From Parachaetomium inaequale (Eukaryota; Ascomycota; Sordariomycetes; Sordariales; Chaetomiaceae), in assembly GCA_033296685.1 (NCBI GenBank), contig MU854377.1, positions 62,001 to 126,000 on the forward strand: a DNA stretch of 64,000 nucleotides, written 5' to 3'. This document shows, piece by piece, positions 9,944-19,938 of the stretch. The notes under the pieces are model-generated. The model worked only from the letters and a program-made list of their open reading frames with translations, had not been told where the DNA came from and did not search any database. Every line of letters starts with the position of its first letter. Positions within the stretch are counted from its first letter, which is position 1. The position numbers and the translations under genes are program-made.

Positions 9944-11895
9944 TCAGTTCCCGAGTTTCTCCATGATGCCGGTTCGCAAAAACGGAGCATCCAGACCCAA
10001 TACACTGCCCGTGTCGGCGTCCCTCACAACCACCACCCTGTCCGCGGGCTCGCTGCCATAATGCATCCAGTCCGCCAGCGTCCAAGTTAAGCAGTCATTG
10101 TTGCTGAGCTCCTTCCCAGGCATCTCCGTGTCCGCCCTAGACTCAATCTCCCACCACACCCTCCAGTCCTCCTCCAGCACCTCCCTCCCATCCGGCAGCA
10201 CCCTCGGGCGCTCAATCTCAGTCGGATACAGCCGCGCGACCCCCGCCAAATCCAGCGACGGCAGAAACCCGCCCAACGTCACCCCCCACAACTCCCTCAA
10301 ACTCGCCAAAATATCCGTCCCGTTCCTGTACAACCCCGTCAGCCGCAACGAAACCCCATCCATCTCCGTCGTCGCATTCACATCCACGCCCCCCGTCTCC
10401 CCGGTCGAAAGCCCCCTAAACGCACCCACATACTCCCTCCCAGCCTGCTCCCTCGCCACACCATCCACCGCCGGCACCAGCACGCTCATCGCCGCATCAT
10501 ACACCTCCCCCAACGCGTCCTGATCCCCCGCCGTAAGCAGCACCACCCCCAGCCCATACTCATCCAGCAGCGCGATACGCGCATGATACCCGTACGCCGC
10601 GCCGTCCTTGGCGTGGATCGTCACCGTGTGCCCGCCCTCTCCGGTCGCGGGGTCATACCCTGGGAACAACAGCGCCGGATCCGGGCGGAAAATCTCCCAC
10701 GGCAAGCCGACGGCGCTGGACCGCGAGCCGGAGAAGGTGCGCGGTTGCAGCCAGGCGCGGATCTGCGTTGGCGTGGCAAAGGTTGGGTTGCGGGAAAGGA
10801 TGGCGTGGAGAAAGGTGGTTAGGTCGGAGAGGGTTGAGACCAGCCCACCGCCGGGGGCGTTGTCGCCGTAGTCGGAGCCCCAGGTGTTGTCTACCGGGGG
10901 GATTACCGCGAGGGAGTCGTTTCCTGGGGTGGCGATGGTGGAGGGCATGTTGAGGGGGGCGGTGAGGAGGTCGTGGAGTTGGGTGGTGTAGTTCTTGCCG
11001 GTGGCGGCTTCGAGGGCGTAGGCGAGGAGGGTGTAGGCGATGTTGGAGTAGACGGGGCGGGATTGGGGCGGGGCTTGGGCGTGCGAGGTGAGCATGCCCG
11101 CGAGGAGCTCGGCTTTGGTGCAGGCTGTGTTGAGCCTGATGACGCCGCAGGATGGGTAGGCGGTGTCGTTGAGGGGGGGAAACCCGAGGGCTTCAAACCA
11201 GTCTTTGATGTAGTGGTATTCCTGATATTGTTAGTGACTGTGATCTCAAGTTTTGCGGGGTCAGTGTGGTAGGTATGTGCCATGCGGAAGAATAAAAGGG
11301 GTAGTAAAAAAGTTGACTCGACATACAGAGAAACCATCTACCAACAGTCAGCATGTACTCGAGTCATATTGTAAATCAACAGATGACAGATCTTACAGTT
11401 GGCAGGGATGCCAGCCAGTTGCCCTCCCAAGGCCCGCAGATTGATGTTGTTCCAGTCAATCAGCGAAGTGTCGTTGTCCAGCGACGGCAGATACTTTGTT
11501 ACCGGGTCATCCATGTTCACGCCGCTCCGAATAAGAAGGGCGTCCGTGATGACCTTGGAGACGGATCCAACCAGGTATTGCGAATGTCTGTCCAGATGCT
11601 TGGTACCGTTCACGTTGCCGGCGGCGAGGTGGTGGTATTCCCACAGAGGGATCGAGGCCTCGGTCTGATCGAGGCCCACAAGGGCCATCGACAACGAGAC
11701 GTTTCGGGCATCCCAGCTGGTGCGAATCTCGCCATTGAAGGCGGCGTCCAAGGTCGTCGTGAGGTTGGCCAGCGCTCGTCGGAAGGTGTCTGACTGATTC
11801 AGGTTTCGCGGCCGGGGCAAGATGGGTCCTTCCGAACGGCATTCCATGGCCATAGCAGCCGGAATAACCAGCAACAGGTTGATGAGCTTTGCCAT
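9944..11895 (-). CDS. Secreted beta-lactamase-like serine hydrolase
   Basis: Three exons: 11895-11397, an 11-nt micro-exon 11337-11327, and 11221-9944; about 595 residues. Joining them reads GIPANYGFS then EYHYIKDWFEALG, the usual sequence of this fungal family. Signal peptide MAKLINLLLVIPAAMAMECR. The SxxK nucleophile motif is GSVSK at about residue 125. The YxN motif is YSNIAY in exon 3, and a GGHTV box stands where KTG/HTG is expected. The family (class C beta-lactamase/penicillin-binding fold) includes esterases and secondary-metabolite hydrolases, so true beta-lactam hydrolysis should not be assumed. The start at 11895 gives the signal peptide; an upstream in-frame ATG at 11946 would hide it. 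Confidence 0.88.
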
Positions 11896-12815
11896 TGTCA
11901 GGGAGTGCAACTTCACATTGGATGCTTGAGCATTGTGACGGCTCATAGCGACTTGGGGGCGGTTAGCAGTGACATCTTATACCGTCCGCCCAGAGGGCGT
12001 TCATCCTCTTTGTCCGTTGTGACGTGGATGATCAACAGAGATGCCCTCGGTGCGTCCGCTCATGACGAAACCGAACCAACCGAGGAATACGACCCAGACA
12101 GCTGAGGTAAGACGCCCGTTGAATGAAGGCCTTCAGAAAATCACAATGCCCCGCAGCTTTCTACGGGGATTAAGATACTTGGCGTTAATACCGTATCTCT
12201 GGTTTGTCTTGATTCAGGGTTGGCAGCGATCGGCGGCGGGTTGAGCTTCCAGGATTGTGTTCCAGGCCCTCGGGTTCTGATATACGAAATACGACGGTGG
12301 GATTACGTGGTTGAATCCGCAAAAAAGGACCAATATTACCCCGACGTACAGCTCCCCAACGTATACCTCTATCTCTTCGCCGCTGCCCCGACTCAATCAA
12401 GGACTCAGTTTTTACCAATAACATAGCAAAACGGAAAGACCAGGTCCCCCATAAGTTCTCTGGAGTCTCGGGATTGTTTGGTGTATTGTTTCTGTTGGCG
12501 TTGGTCGTAGAAGCTCACAAGTCACGGTTGACGCTAATTATGTGGACATCGGCTTTGGTCAGGTTGTGTGTATATTGTTCAGTTTGACTCTGAAGATCAA
12601 TCAATGACACCGAGACTCGACTGGTCCGACCATTGCAATGTACATGATTATTTGTCCCGATTGGTCGTTCAAGTGCCACACCGGCTGCCAATATTTATGT
12701 TTCTCTTCCCGTGGCTAGAATGAGTGTTGAAAATGTCGAGCAGACTCCCCATTCCTCTCCGCGCCCGAGCCCCTGAATCACCTGTCGAGCGTTCCATTAC
12801 CGGACTCATCTTCGC
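11896..12815. other. Intergenic region
   Basis: No supported gene. It includes the promoter of the beta-lactamase-like gene (right of 11895) and the 3' side of the GH28 gene. Confidence 0.5.
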
Positions 12816-14342
12816 CTACTTCTGACCGCCACAGCGTCTGCGATTTTGACCACCTGAGCCTTTCAGGTTCAAGAGAGTCGAGACCGGCGTGGCACCGGGG
12901 TAGAAGGTGGTCGGTACGGGCGGAATGGTGAAGGGAGCGTCCGAGGGAGGTGGCTTCTTGAAGTCTGCCGGCATCGTTGGGGCGACATGGTTACTTTTTG
13001 TGATGTGAGCAGGGAGGAACAGGAAGCGATGGACTATCACTCCCGGTGTATACGTACGGCTTCTCAGTGACAGTTGCCGCGACCTGATACCTGAGCCGGT
13101 TCTTTGCGCTGCCTGCTTGTCGGAGGCAGGCCCCGGAGCCATACGCGTGCTGGCAGGACCAAACGACCTCGTCTCCGTTGTCGGCCCACAGGTTGACGTT
13201 GTCGAGGGTGACGCCGTGGCAGGGCATGTTCGGATCGCAATCGAATCGAATGACGGGACGCTTCGGATCAATGGCCTCCCCGTGCCAATCCTAGGTGTGT
13301 AGGTTTCATGTAAGCAGGTGGTCCTCAAACTGCCCGGGGACAAGCGGAAGGCAAAAGCGGACGGAGAAGACAGGGCGCCACTTACACGGAACGTGAGATT
13401 CGAGACCTGCACACCCGTTGAACCACGGTTCGGACCCCAGGCTGCATTCACCGCCAGCGGGTACGGACCACGATGCACGATGACTTTCTCCCACAACACG
13501 TTGCTGACAGAACCGTCGCCGCCGTTGGTCTTCAAGTAGCACGCGTCAGCCTCGTTCATGTACAGATTCCGATAGTGGATGTCCTTGACGTCCGTGTCTC
13601 TGCCCAGAGATCCGATAGCCGTGCCGCCGCTGAGGTTGCAGTAGATGTTCTCGATCAGGAAGTTGCGCGCCGGGGACTTGACCGTGACGCACTCGTCGCC
13701 GTTGGTGACCTCGATGTCGTGGGCCCAGATGTTCTTGCCCCAGATGTCGAACCCATCCGTCATGCCCAGCTCGACCACACCGCGGGCGATCATGTTGTAG
13801 ATCTCGCCGTTCTCGACCGTGTCGAAGACAAAGTAGTACGAAGGGAAGTCGATCGCGGCAAAGCCATGGACAGAAAAGTCGCGCACGTTCTGGAAGCGCA
13901 CGAGTCGGATCCCGTATTTCCCGTCCTTGAGGTATTGGTATCCGTAACCCAGGATGGCGCCCTTGGAGTTCCCGCTGAAGAACTCAAAGTCCTCGCAGCC
14001 CCGGACCAAGATCATGTGGTAGTCGCCTTCGTAGTGGCGTTCAATGACGCCATCTAGCTGGACGGCGCTCGACTTGCCGTTCTTGAGCACGACGTCAGAT
14101 TTCTGGGCGTACGTTCCGGGTGGGATGTAGACCAGACCGCCGTTGGAGCAGTCACGCCAGGCCTTCATGATGGCCGGGCCGACGTCAGTCTTTCCATCAG
14201 CCTTGGCTCCGTACTTGGTGATGTCGCACGTCTTTTGCTTGGCCTTCGCTTGAAAGTCGACCTTCGGCCCAACGGGGCCTGGGAGCTGAGCCAACACGTC
14301 CGCCGGCGCAAGCCATGCGGAAAGAAGAAGAGCACCTCGCAT
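12816..14342 (-). CDS. GH28 rhamnogalacturonan hydrolase-like enzyme
   Basis: Three exons: 14342-13386, 13290-13058 and 12993-12816; about 455 residues. The unspliced frame happens to stay open but is wrong inside the introns. The signal peptide is MRGALLLSAWLAPADVLAQ. The right-handed beta-helix GH28 signature includes CDITKYGAKADGKTDVGPAI, TDGFDIWGKNIWAHDIEVT, NGDECVTVKSPA and SGGTAIGSLG, which supply the acidic catalytic residues. The second exon starts DWHGEAIDPKRPVIRFDC and contains the conserved NVNLWADNG strand. This N-G-D-E-C-V-x-V-K pattern is closer to rhamnogalacturonan hydrolases than to polygalacturonases. Expected to act outside the cell on pectin backbones. Third-exon splice sites (gtacgt / aaaaag) were chosen by phase and are less certain. 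Confidence 0.87.
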   Translation of the reverse strand: MRGALLLSAWLAPADVLAQLPGPVGPKVDFQAKAKQKTCDITKYGAKADGKTDVGPAIMKAWRDCSNGGLVYIPPGTYAQKSDVVLKNGKSSAVQLDGVIERHYEGDYHMILVRGCEDFEFFSGNSKGAILGYGYQYLKDGKYGIRLVRFQNVRDFSVHGFAAIDFPSYYFVFDTVENGEIYNMIARGVVELGMTDGFDIWGKNIWAHDIEVTNGDECVTVKSPARNFLIENIYCNLSGGTAIGSLGRDTDVKDIHYRNLYMNEADACYLKTNGGDGSVSNVLWEKVIVHRGPYPLAVNAAWGPNRGSTGVQVSNLTFRVSGALSSPSAFAFRLSPGSLRTTCLHETYTPRIGTGRPLIRSVPSFDSIAIRTCPATASPSTTSTCGPTTETRSFGPASTRMAPGPASDKQAAQRTGSGIRSRQLSLRSRTYTPGVIVHRFLFLPAHITKSNHVAPTMPADFKKPPPSDAPFTIPPVPTTFYPGATPVSTLLNLKGSGGQNRRRCGGQK

Positions 14343-15464
14343 ACCAGTGAAGGATATTAACGACAAAGGAGTGTGTGGGTGGCGGTACCGCAGGTCGGAG
14401 GTCGTTGATGAACAATCGGGTTACTCCTGTGCGCTCGACGAAGAGAGTTTTGGGATTTATCTTCGGTCCATCGAAAGACTACCATCCCCTGGAAGTCTCT
14501 GGGACTGCTCGCCTTTGTTCCAAGTTCCAACACCCAGGGCTCTGTCAGCTAAAAGCGCACAGCATGGACATCCTTGTTGTAGTTCCCGTCCCCGCTCCCC
14601 CTCCTGACATATTGTGTTATCCTCAAACGGGAAGCCGAAGCAGACTGTTGGCTGTGTCCACGGGGCGCAGTTCCTGTGCGGAGTCCGGACTAGGGATGCC
14701 CGGCAGCCGCTTGTTGATTCCTCCGGAAGCCGAAGGGCGTTCTTCAGGGGGCTGTTCTGGTCATTTTCCACAGAAAATGGTTCTTCACCGAAAGCTGGAA
14801 AAAAAAATCCGCCTGATGGGTGCTCGTGGGCAGGACATGCCTCTCACAGGGTTCAAATTCAGGGGGAGTTTACGAGATAGTTGACTGAATATCCTCCCAC
14901 AGAAGGAGGACTTCCAGTCGAGCCACGCCGTCTTGGGACCTTGTGTGCTAAGCTTTCTTGGCAGAAGGAAGCGATCTGCAGATCCTAAGTGATTTCGTCG
15001 CTTAGCCTTTTCAGGGAAAGATGCAGAGGAGCTTGCCGCCGACGGGCGAAGCGAGTTTCAACTGTCATTGTGGAGTCCGTGATACGAGAAAGTTGGTCGT
15101 GATAAGACACCTGACTTAATCTCCGCCGTGGAGGATTCTCACCATATCTGAGCCCGAGCGCACTGCCGGGTAGATTGTCGTCCGCGTCGAGTATGCGTTG
15201 TCCTGCCCCTATTCCCGGCATCCGGATCCTCGGAGGGGCACGTTGCAACCTCCTTTCTGGTTTCGACAATTCGACTTGAAAAATGGACCACGAGTATGAT
15301 TCGAAACATCAAGATTTGCAGACGAGACTGATGATGTGGGACCCTGCTGCTCAAGAACAGAAGAGTTACCAGGCTGTTGGCTGTGCCCTCCACTCGAGAT
15401 CCAGATGACGTTTTGACGTCAGGAATAGAGGGATCCCATGGCCCCCAAGACCCTGACCGCAGAT
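14343..15464. other. Gene-poor region
   Basis: No gene recognised. The first part is the promoter side of the GH28 gene. Confidence 0.5.
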
Positions 15465-16240
15465 TCAAATCCCTTCCTTTCTTCTCTCACATACATCATG
15501 CGAAGCACTAGGTTTCAGACCCAGGCGGAAGAAGGAGAGAAGCACGAGGGGCCGGAGGCCCCGGTCGGGGCCCCTGCCGCAGTTGCAGCTGGCGCACCAC
15601 GCGGGCGGCAAGCCGGACTTGCCGCTGCCGGCGACGCACTGCACGTGGAGGCAGCGAGGATGGCTCGCGGCTTTGGCACCCTCGCCGCGGTCTGCCGGCC
15701 CGGGTCTGCCTTGTCGAGGCCGGGCCACGCGCGGAAAGGCGCCGACTCGCCGACACATCTCTCACTGCCCGGGACGTACGAGTGTTTGTACTTCATAAAC
15801 TCGTGGCCCGGCGAGAGGAAGTTGGTCGGCTCCAGTCATTTGAGAATCTCGGCGATGCGGTTCGGGAGGAAGAGAAAGTCGTCGGGCGGGATGGGCACCG
15901 TGTTTTTCTCGATCATGTCATATATCTGACTCTGAATCAGCGGTTTGGCGTCCGTAGCCACGGCGTCAATGGCGTTCGAGTAGTGACCCTGTCGACCGAC
16001 CTCGTTCTCGAGTATACATAGCGTTGCTGACGAAAACCGTACACCGTTTTGGTGGCGGATCGACGGCTTGGCTGTAATATGTTGCGAATGGTCGGGTTTG
16101 CGTCTGCCCGCCGGGCCGCAAGTATCTAGCGCCGTAGCCCAAGGATTGTCATTGGTTTTGGCTTCATTTAGGGACTGATAACGCGGCATCCGCTGTGTCT
16201 CCAGTGTTGGCCGTTGAAGGGCTAAAACCGAAATCACCAA
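15465..16240 (-). pseudogene. Relic of a NACHT/STAND (NLR-like) P-loop protein gene
   Basis: Reading the minus strand from 16240, one frame gives NGVRFSSATLCILENEVG, AKPLIQSQIYDMIEKNTVP and IPPDDFLFLPNRIAEILK. It then meets a TGA at 15838-15836 and continues in the same frame as LEPTNFLSPGHEFMKY and KHSYVPGSE. After a frame change, a Walker A-like VAGSGKSG appears at about 15639-15612, followed in shifted frames by ARVVRQLQLRQG and PLVLLSFFRLGL. This order (W-LxPTxFLSPGxE, then a GVxGSGKS P-loop, then a VLxFFFR strand) is what I recall from fungal NACHT-ankyrin or heterokaryon-incompatibility type proteins. Several frame changes and the lack of the downstream NACHT half indicate a decayed fragment. 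Confidence 0.6.
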
Positions 16241-18047
16241 CCAACACGGCGACTTTGACCTTCCTCCTGACTAGCCTACCCTACCTACACCCCCCAAGTC
16301 ACGTACCCTAGACCCCTAACCCACCTACCCTACAAGTTGGGGCATGGGTTCACCCGGAGGCCGGGACGCGTTTTTCATCTCTTTCATTTCCCTTACTGAC
16401 ACTACGAAGTACGACATAGTGCTCGTGCTGGACCAAGATTCCCGACGCACAGCTCCCTCGATGGGTCTCTTAATCTCCCGACCTCCTTGATCCCCTCGAA
16501 CTCGATATAGGACTCGGCTGTTACTGACAACTTTAACTAGAGGTTCGAGGATGCCTTGTTGAAGAACGAAGCGACTGCTTGAATCTGGCCCGCGGCAATG
16601 AGGACGGCTCAGGGGGGAGCTCTGGGGGACACCGCCATCAACTCCTTGACTGACTAAAAAGATCCAGGCGCCTTTTACTACACGCCTAAATACAAACGTC
16701 TAAGGAGTTCATTGCGCAGTGCCAGGTGGTTCAGCATATAGCGAAGAGGGTCGTAGACGTGGGCGAGTGTAGGTATAGGCGGGGGTACTCGGCTGGGCCT
16801 GCAGCCCACACGGTGCAAATAGTGGCAAAGAGAAAAGTGGCGACTGAGCACAAAGCATCGCTTTTTAATTATGAACCTTGGTTGCTGGACAAGAACACGG
16901 CCTACAGCTTTTAGTACTACGCAGGAACGAACAGCACCACCTTCTACGTGATCTCGACCCCTTGGCCAAGTGGCACATTGGAAACGTTTGCGACTGGCAA
17001 ACAGCCAGGGCTATCGAATAGCAACACGGAAATGGTTAATAAGAAGGTCTAGGTCTTTATATGCCGCTCACAGTAAACAAGCAAGGCAGAAGAAGTATCC
17101 GGCTAGAACGGCATGTCGGCTGTAAGTTCAAGCCCTTTCCGGTCGTTAATCCTGGGCCCCTGAGCTGACGAACATCGTGGCCCAACATCACTCTTCAGGC
17201 TGAGGAATATTTGGGAAACCGGGGGAAGCTCTTGCCCTCAAGAGTCGAGACCAAACTGGGTTAATCCACGGCAGGAAGCTTGACTTGGGAATCCACCAAT
17301 AATTATACCGATCATTCCTCAAGAGAGTTCGGAGATGGGCCTTGAATCTCGGCCGGTGCCCTCTTCTTCCTAGCTCATCTCATGTTCGCTATGAACGGTG
17401 CTGGCACTTCAGGTTCCGTGTCTCACTTCTGATCATTCGGGCGCTCCGGCGTCGTTGAAATCCCACCAACAGTGGCCAGTGCCGGCGCCAAGATGTTGCA
17501 TTCCCTGGAACCTCCGTGCAACCTCGCATCGTGCTCTGAGCGAGATCCACCGTCATGGAGCAGGAGCGAAGTTTAGGTGGGAATGTTTTCTTCAAGATAT
17601 TGATGACCAGCTCTAGACCGGACCCGTGACTTGCCGGGTATGGAAGGAGATACTACATGGGTTCCATCATGCACGAAGGGATATTGATCATCAGGGGTTT
17701 AACGAAACGGAGAATCTTCCACGAGATTTTCCTTCCTTCCTCGGCGATTGCCGACGACAGCGACAGCGTGCCATTCGCGCAAAAACCAGGGACCATACCT
17801 AAAAGATCACGGGGAAGTCACCAAGGTTCTAGACCATTGCACGGTTAACGCTGTCTCGGTAGTGCCTCCGAATGGCTAGGAAACCCAGGTCCGGATCAGC
17901 CGCTAGACGATCTTAGTCGGTGGATCTTAAGAGTTGAAACCGCTACGGCGGGCGCGGTCCGCTTCGGGGGCCTTGGCCACGGCGCTATCATGGGGCAGGT
18001 CAAGACGCTAGTCGGGTGGAAGTCAGATGGCTAACGGGCTGGAGGTG
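16241..18047. other. Gene-poor region with decayed coding traces
   Basis: No intact gene. On the plus strand around 16660-17130 one frame reads protein-like stretches (GAFYYTPKYK; later NSTTFYVISTPWPSGTLE) broken by TAG/TAA codons. The 17640-17870 segment also shows short protein-like stretches in shifting frames. I cannot name a family. Several stops could be former CAG, CAA or TGG codons, as expected for repeat-induced point mutation, but no statistics were run. Confidence 0.4.
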
Positions 18048-18053
18048 TATAAG
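18048..18053 (+). promoter_or_regulatory. TATA-like box of the pectate lyase gene
   Basis: TATAAG lies 100 bases upstream of the ATG at 18148. Confidence 0.4.
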
Positions 18054-18147
18054 AAGACCTGACGCCTCCAAGTTGACTTGTTTGTTCAAGGCAGTCACAC
18101 ATACATTCTCTCCGTCCTCGTCTTCTTGAGCATTCAACACAAACAAA

Positions 18148-18952
18148 ATGCACCTCCCTGCCGTCGCCGTCCTCCTCTCCGCCGCCCTCGTGGCTGGCCA
18201 GACCAACACCAACTTGCAGACCAAGTTCCCTACCGCCACTACCACCACTAACCTGCCCGCGGCTCGCACCATCGCGGCCGGCGAGAAGTTCGATGGCAAA
18301 ATGTTCCAGTGGGATCGGAAGCCATCGACCTGCAACCAGCAGACTGAGGGTGGTGACAAGGACGCCCTCTTCATCCTCGAGGACGGCGCTACCCTGAGCA
18401 ACGTCATCGTCGGGCCCAACAACGGCGAGGGCATCCACTGCAAGGGCAAGTGCACCCTGAACAACGTGTAAGTATTCATGTCTTCCTCTTCGTCAAGCCC
18501 CCAATATTGACATGCCCCTTAGCTGGTGGACCGACGTCTGCGAGGACGCCGCGACCTTCCTCCAAAAGTCGGGCACCTCGTATGTCAACGGCGGCGGTGC
18601 GAGGGGTGCCTCGGACAAAGTGCTGCAGCACAACGGCGGCGGCACGGTAGCCGTCAAGAACTTCATGGCCAGCAACATCGGCAAGCTGTACCGCAGCTGC
18701 GGCAACTGCAAGACGCAGTACCAGCGCCACTCGACCTTCACCAACATCCGCGTCACCGACAAGTCGTCGGTCGTGGCCGGCGTCAACGCCAACTACGGCG
18801 ACACCACGAGCATCAAGGACTCGTGCGTCCTCAAGGGCGCCAGCTGCTGGCTGTTTACCGGCAACAGCAGCGGAAAGGAGCCGACCAAGATCGGCAGTGG
18901 TCCGTCTGGCACTGTTTGCGCCGTTTCCGCTGTTAAGACTTCGGGATGTTAA
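18148..18952 (+). CDS. Secreted pectate lyase, PL3 family
   Basis: Two exons, 18148-18467 and 18523-18952, joined GT|C; 249 residues, the usual size for PL3. It has a signal peptide (MHLPAVAVLLSAALVAG). PL3 features follow: AAGEKFDGKMFQWDR, GDKDALFILEDGATLSNVI, GPNNGEGIHCKGKCTLNNV, then WWTDVCEDAATFLQKSG, FMASNIGKLYRSCGNC and a GVNANYGD segment. The parallel beta-helix enzyme cleaves de-esterified homogalacturonan by calcium-dependent beta-elimination outside the cell. Conserved acidic (EDAA, WTDVCED) and lysine/arginine residues are in place, and nothing suggests inactivation. Together with the GH28 enzyme 4 kb away, it indicates pectin use. Confidence 0.95.
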
Positions 18953-19167
18953 CGGGGGTGGGCCTTGAGCTACAAGGTCAGGCGGAGATGAGGCAAGAAG
19001 TGGCTCTAATATTCTTCCGCACATATTTGCATAGTTTGAGCATACATAATTCTATATATAAGATGACTATCTCGTCGTTTCTGACGATGCAACTTTAAAC
19101 TATTCGGGTGACAGGAGATACCTGGCCTCATACTTCATTTTATTTGCATCATTCCCGTAATTCTCAA

Positions 19168-19272
19168 CGATCGGCAATCCTGGTCAGGCTGGCGTCCAAT
19201 TAATCAGCTACCCAGAGGCTGGCCTGGTTTCAAGTTTCGTGCTGGTTGGTATCGTAATTGGAGCTTAATTAT
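19168..19272 (+). repeat. Direct repeat copy 1
   Basis: Begins gatcggcaatcctggtcagg and ends taattggagcttaattatggac. It matches the copy at 19576-19677, with the best identity at both ends (TCAGGCTGGCGTC; CTAATTGGA..TAATTAT.GAC) and a diverged middle. Confidence 0.45.
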
Positions 19273-19575
19273 GGACCCTGCTTCCGAAGCCTTGCAGACA
19301 AGGCGAGGTACTGTGGCGGGAACGTCAGATCAGGCCCCATATACCTACTCAGCTTATCCCCCCTGGGCTAAAGGCGGCGTGTCTCACCAAGCAGCGTATG
19401 GTTTCAAATTCCGCCACTAAGGGGCACTGTACTACCTGACCATATCCAGAGACCACGAGAAAGCTTCGCACCCCCCCGTCCCCCCTGCATGAGGCTACTC
19501 ACCGATGTGAGTTGACTTCCTAGAAAAGGGAGGGATTACGGCACGACCCGCGTTGTGCGTCCGTCGAGGCGCTCA

Positions 19576-19677
19576 AGATCGACAAGTTTGGATCAGGCTG
19601 GCGTCAAAAGCAGCCACCAACGAATGGTGTTTTCAGCAGTTTGGGGGTCGGTAACCTAATTGGACAGTAATTATAGA
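19576..19677 (+). repeat. Direct repeat copy 2
   Basis: Begins gatcgacaagtttggatcag and ends taattggacagtaattatagac. It is in the same orientation as copy 1, about 400 bases downstream. It may be a decayed small mobile element or a duplicated regulatory segment; no target-site duplication could be verified. Confidence 0.45.
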
Positions 19678-19938
19678 CAACAGGAAAAAGTAACCAATTG
19701 ACCGGCGTGGTGTTCTCCTATCAGGCGCAGCGCGACCGTAAGGCTCTGCTGTTTGACTTCAGCTGCGGCACGAACGCTCAGCTCTGAGGAGCTGTCGCTG
19801 CTTGCAGAACGGATACAAAGACAACGCGTCTCTTCATGACTTTTACTTTCTCTAGTTGAGGCTCTACGGCCTGACGTGACATCGACTTCCGCATCTCCTA
19901 CTTCATTACTATTCTGCTGATTCCTACCATTATTCAGG

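Larger units (their letters stand above)
18953..19938. other. Intergenic region with an imperfect direct repeat
   Basis: No gene recognised. It contains two diverged copies of a roughly 100-nt unit, listed separately. Confidence 0.5.

Noticed and set aside
9890..9945. tRNA-like T-arm on the minus strand (TTCGATTCAAGTCCCGCC)
   Set aside because: No matching acceptor, D-arm or anticodon stem around it; the T-stem does not pair.
13473..14057. 194-codon plus-strand frame opposite the GH28 gene
   Set aside because: Antisense shadow of the enzyme's GC-rich coding sequence; valine/aspartate-biased with no domain.
15836..15838. TGA in the NACHT relic as a RIP mutation
   Set aside because: The expected Trp codon would need a C-to-T change before C, not before A, which is not the preferred RIP context.
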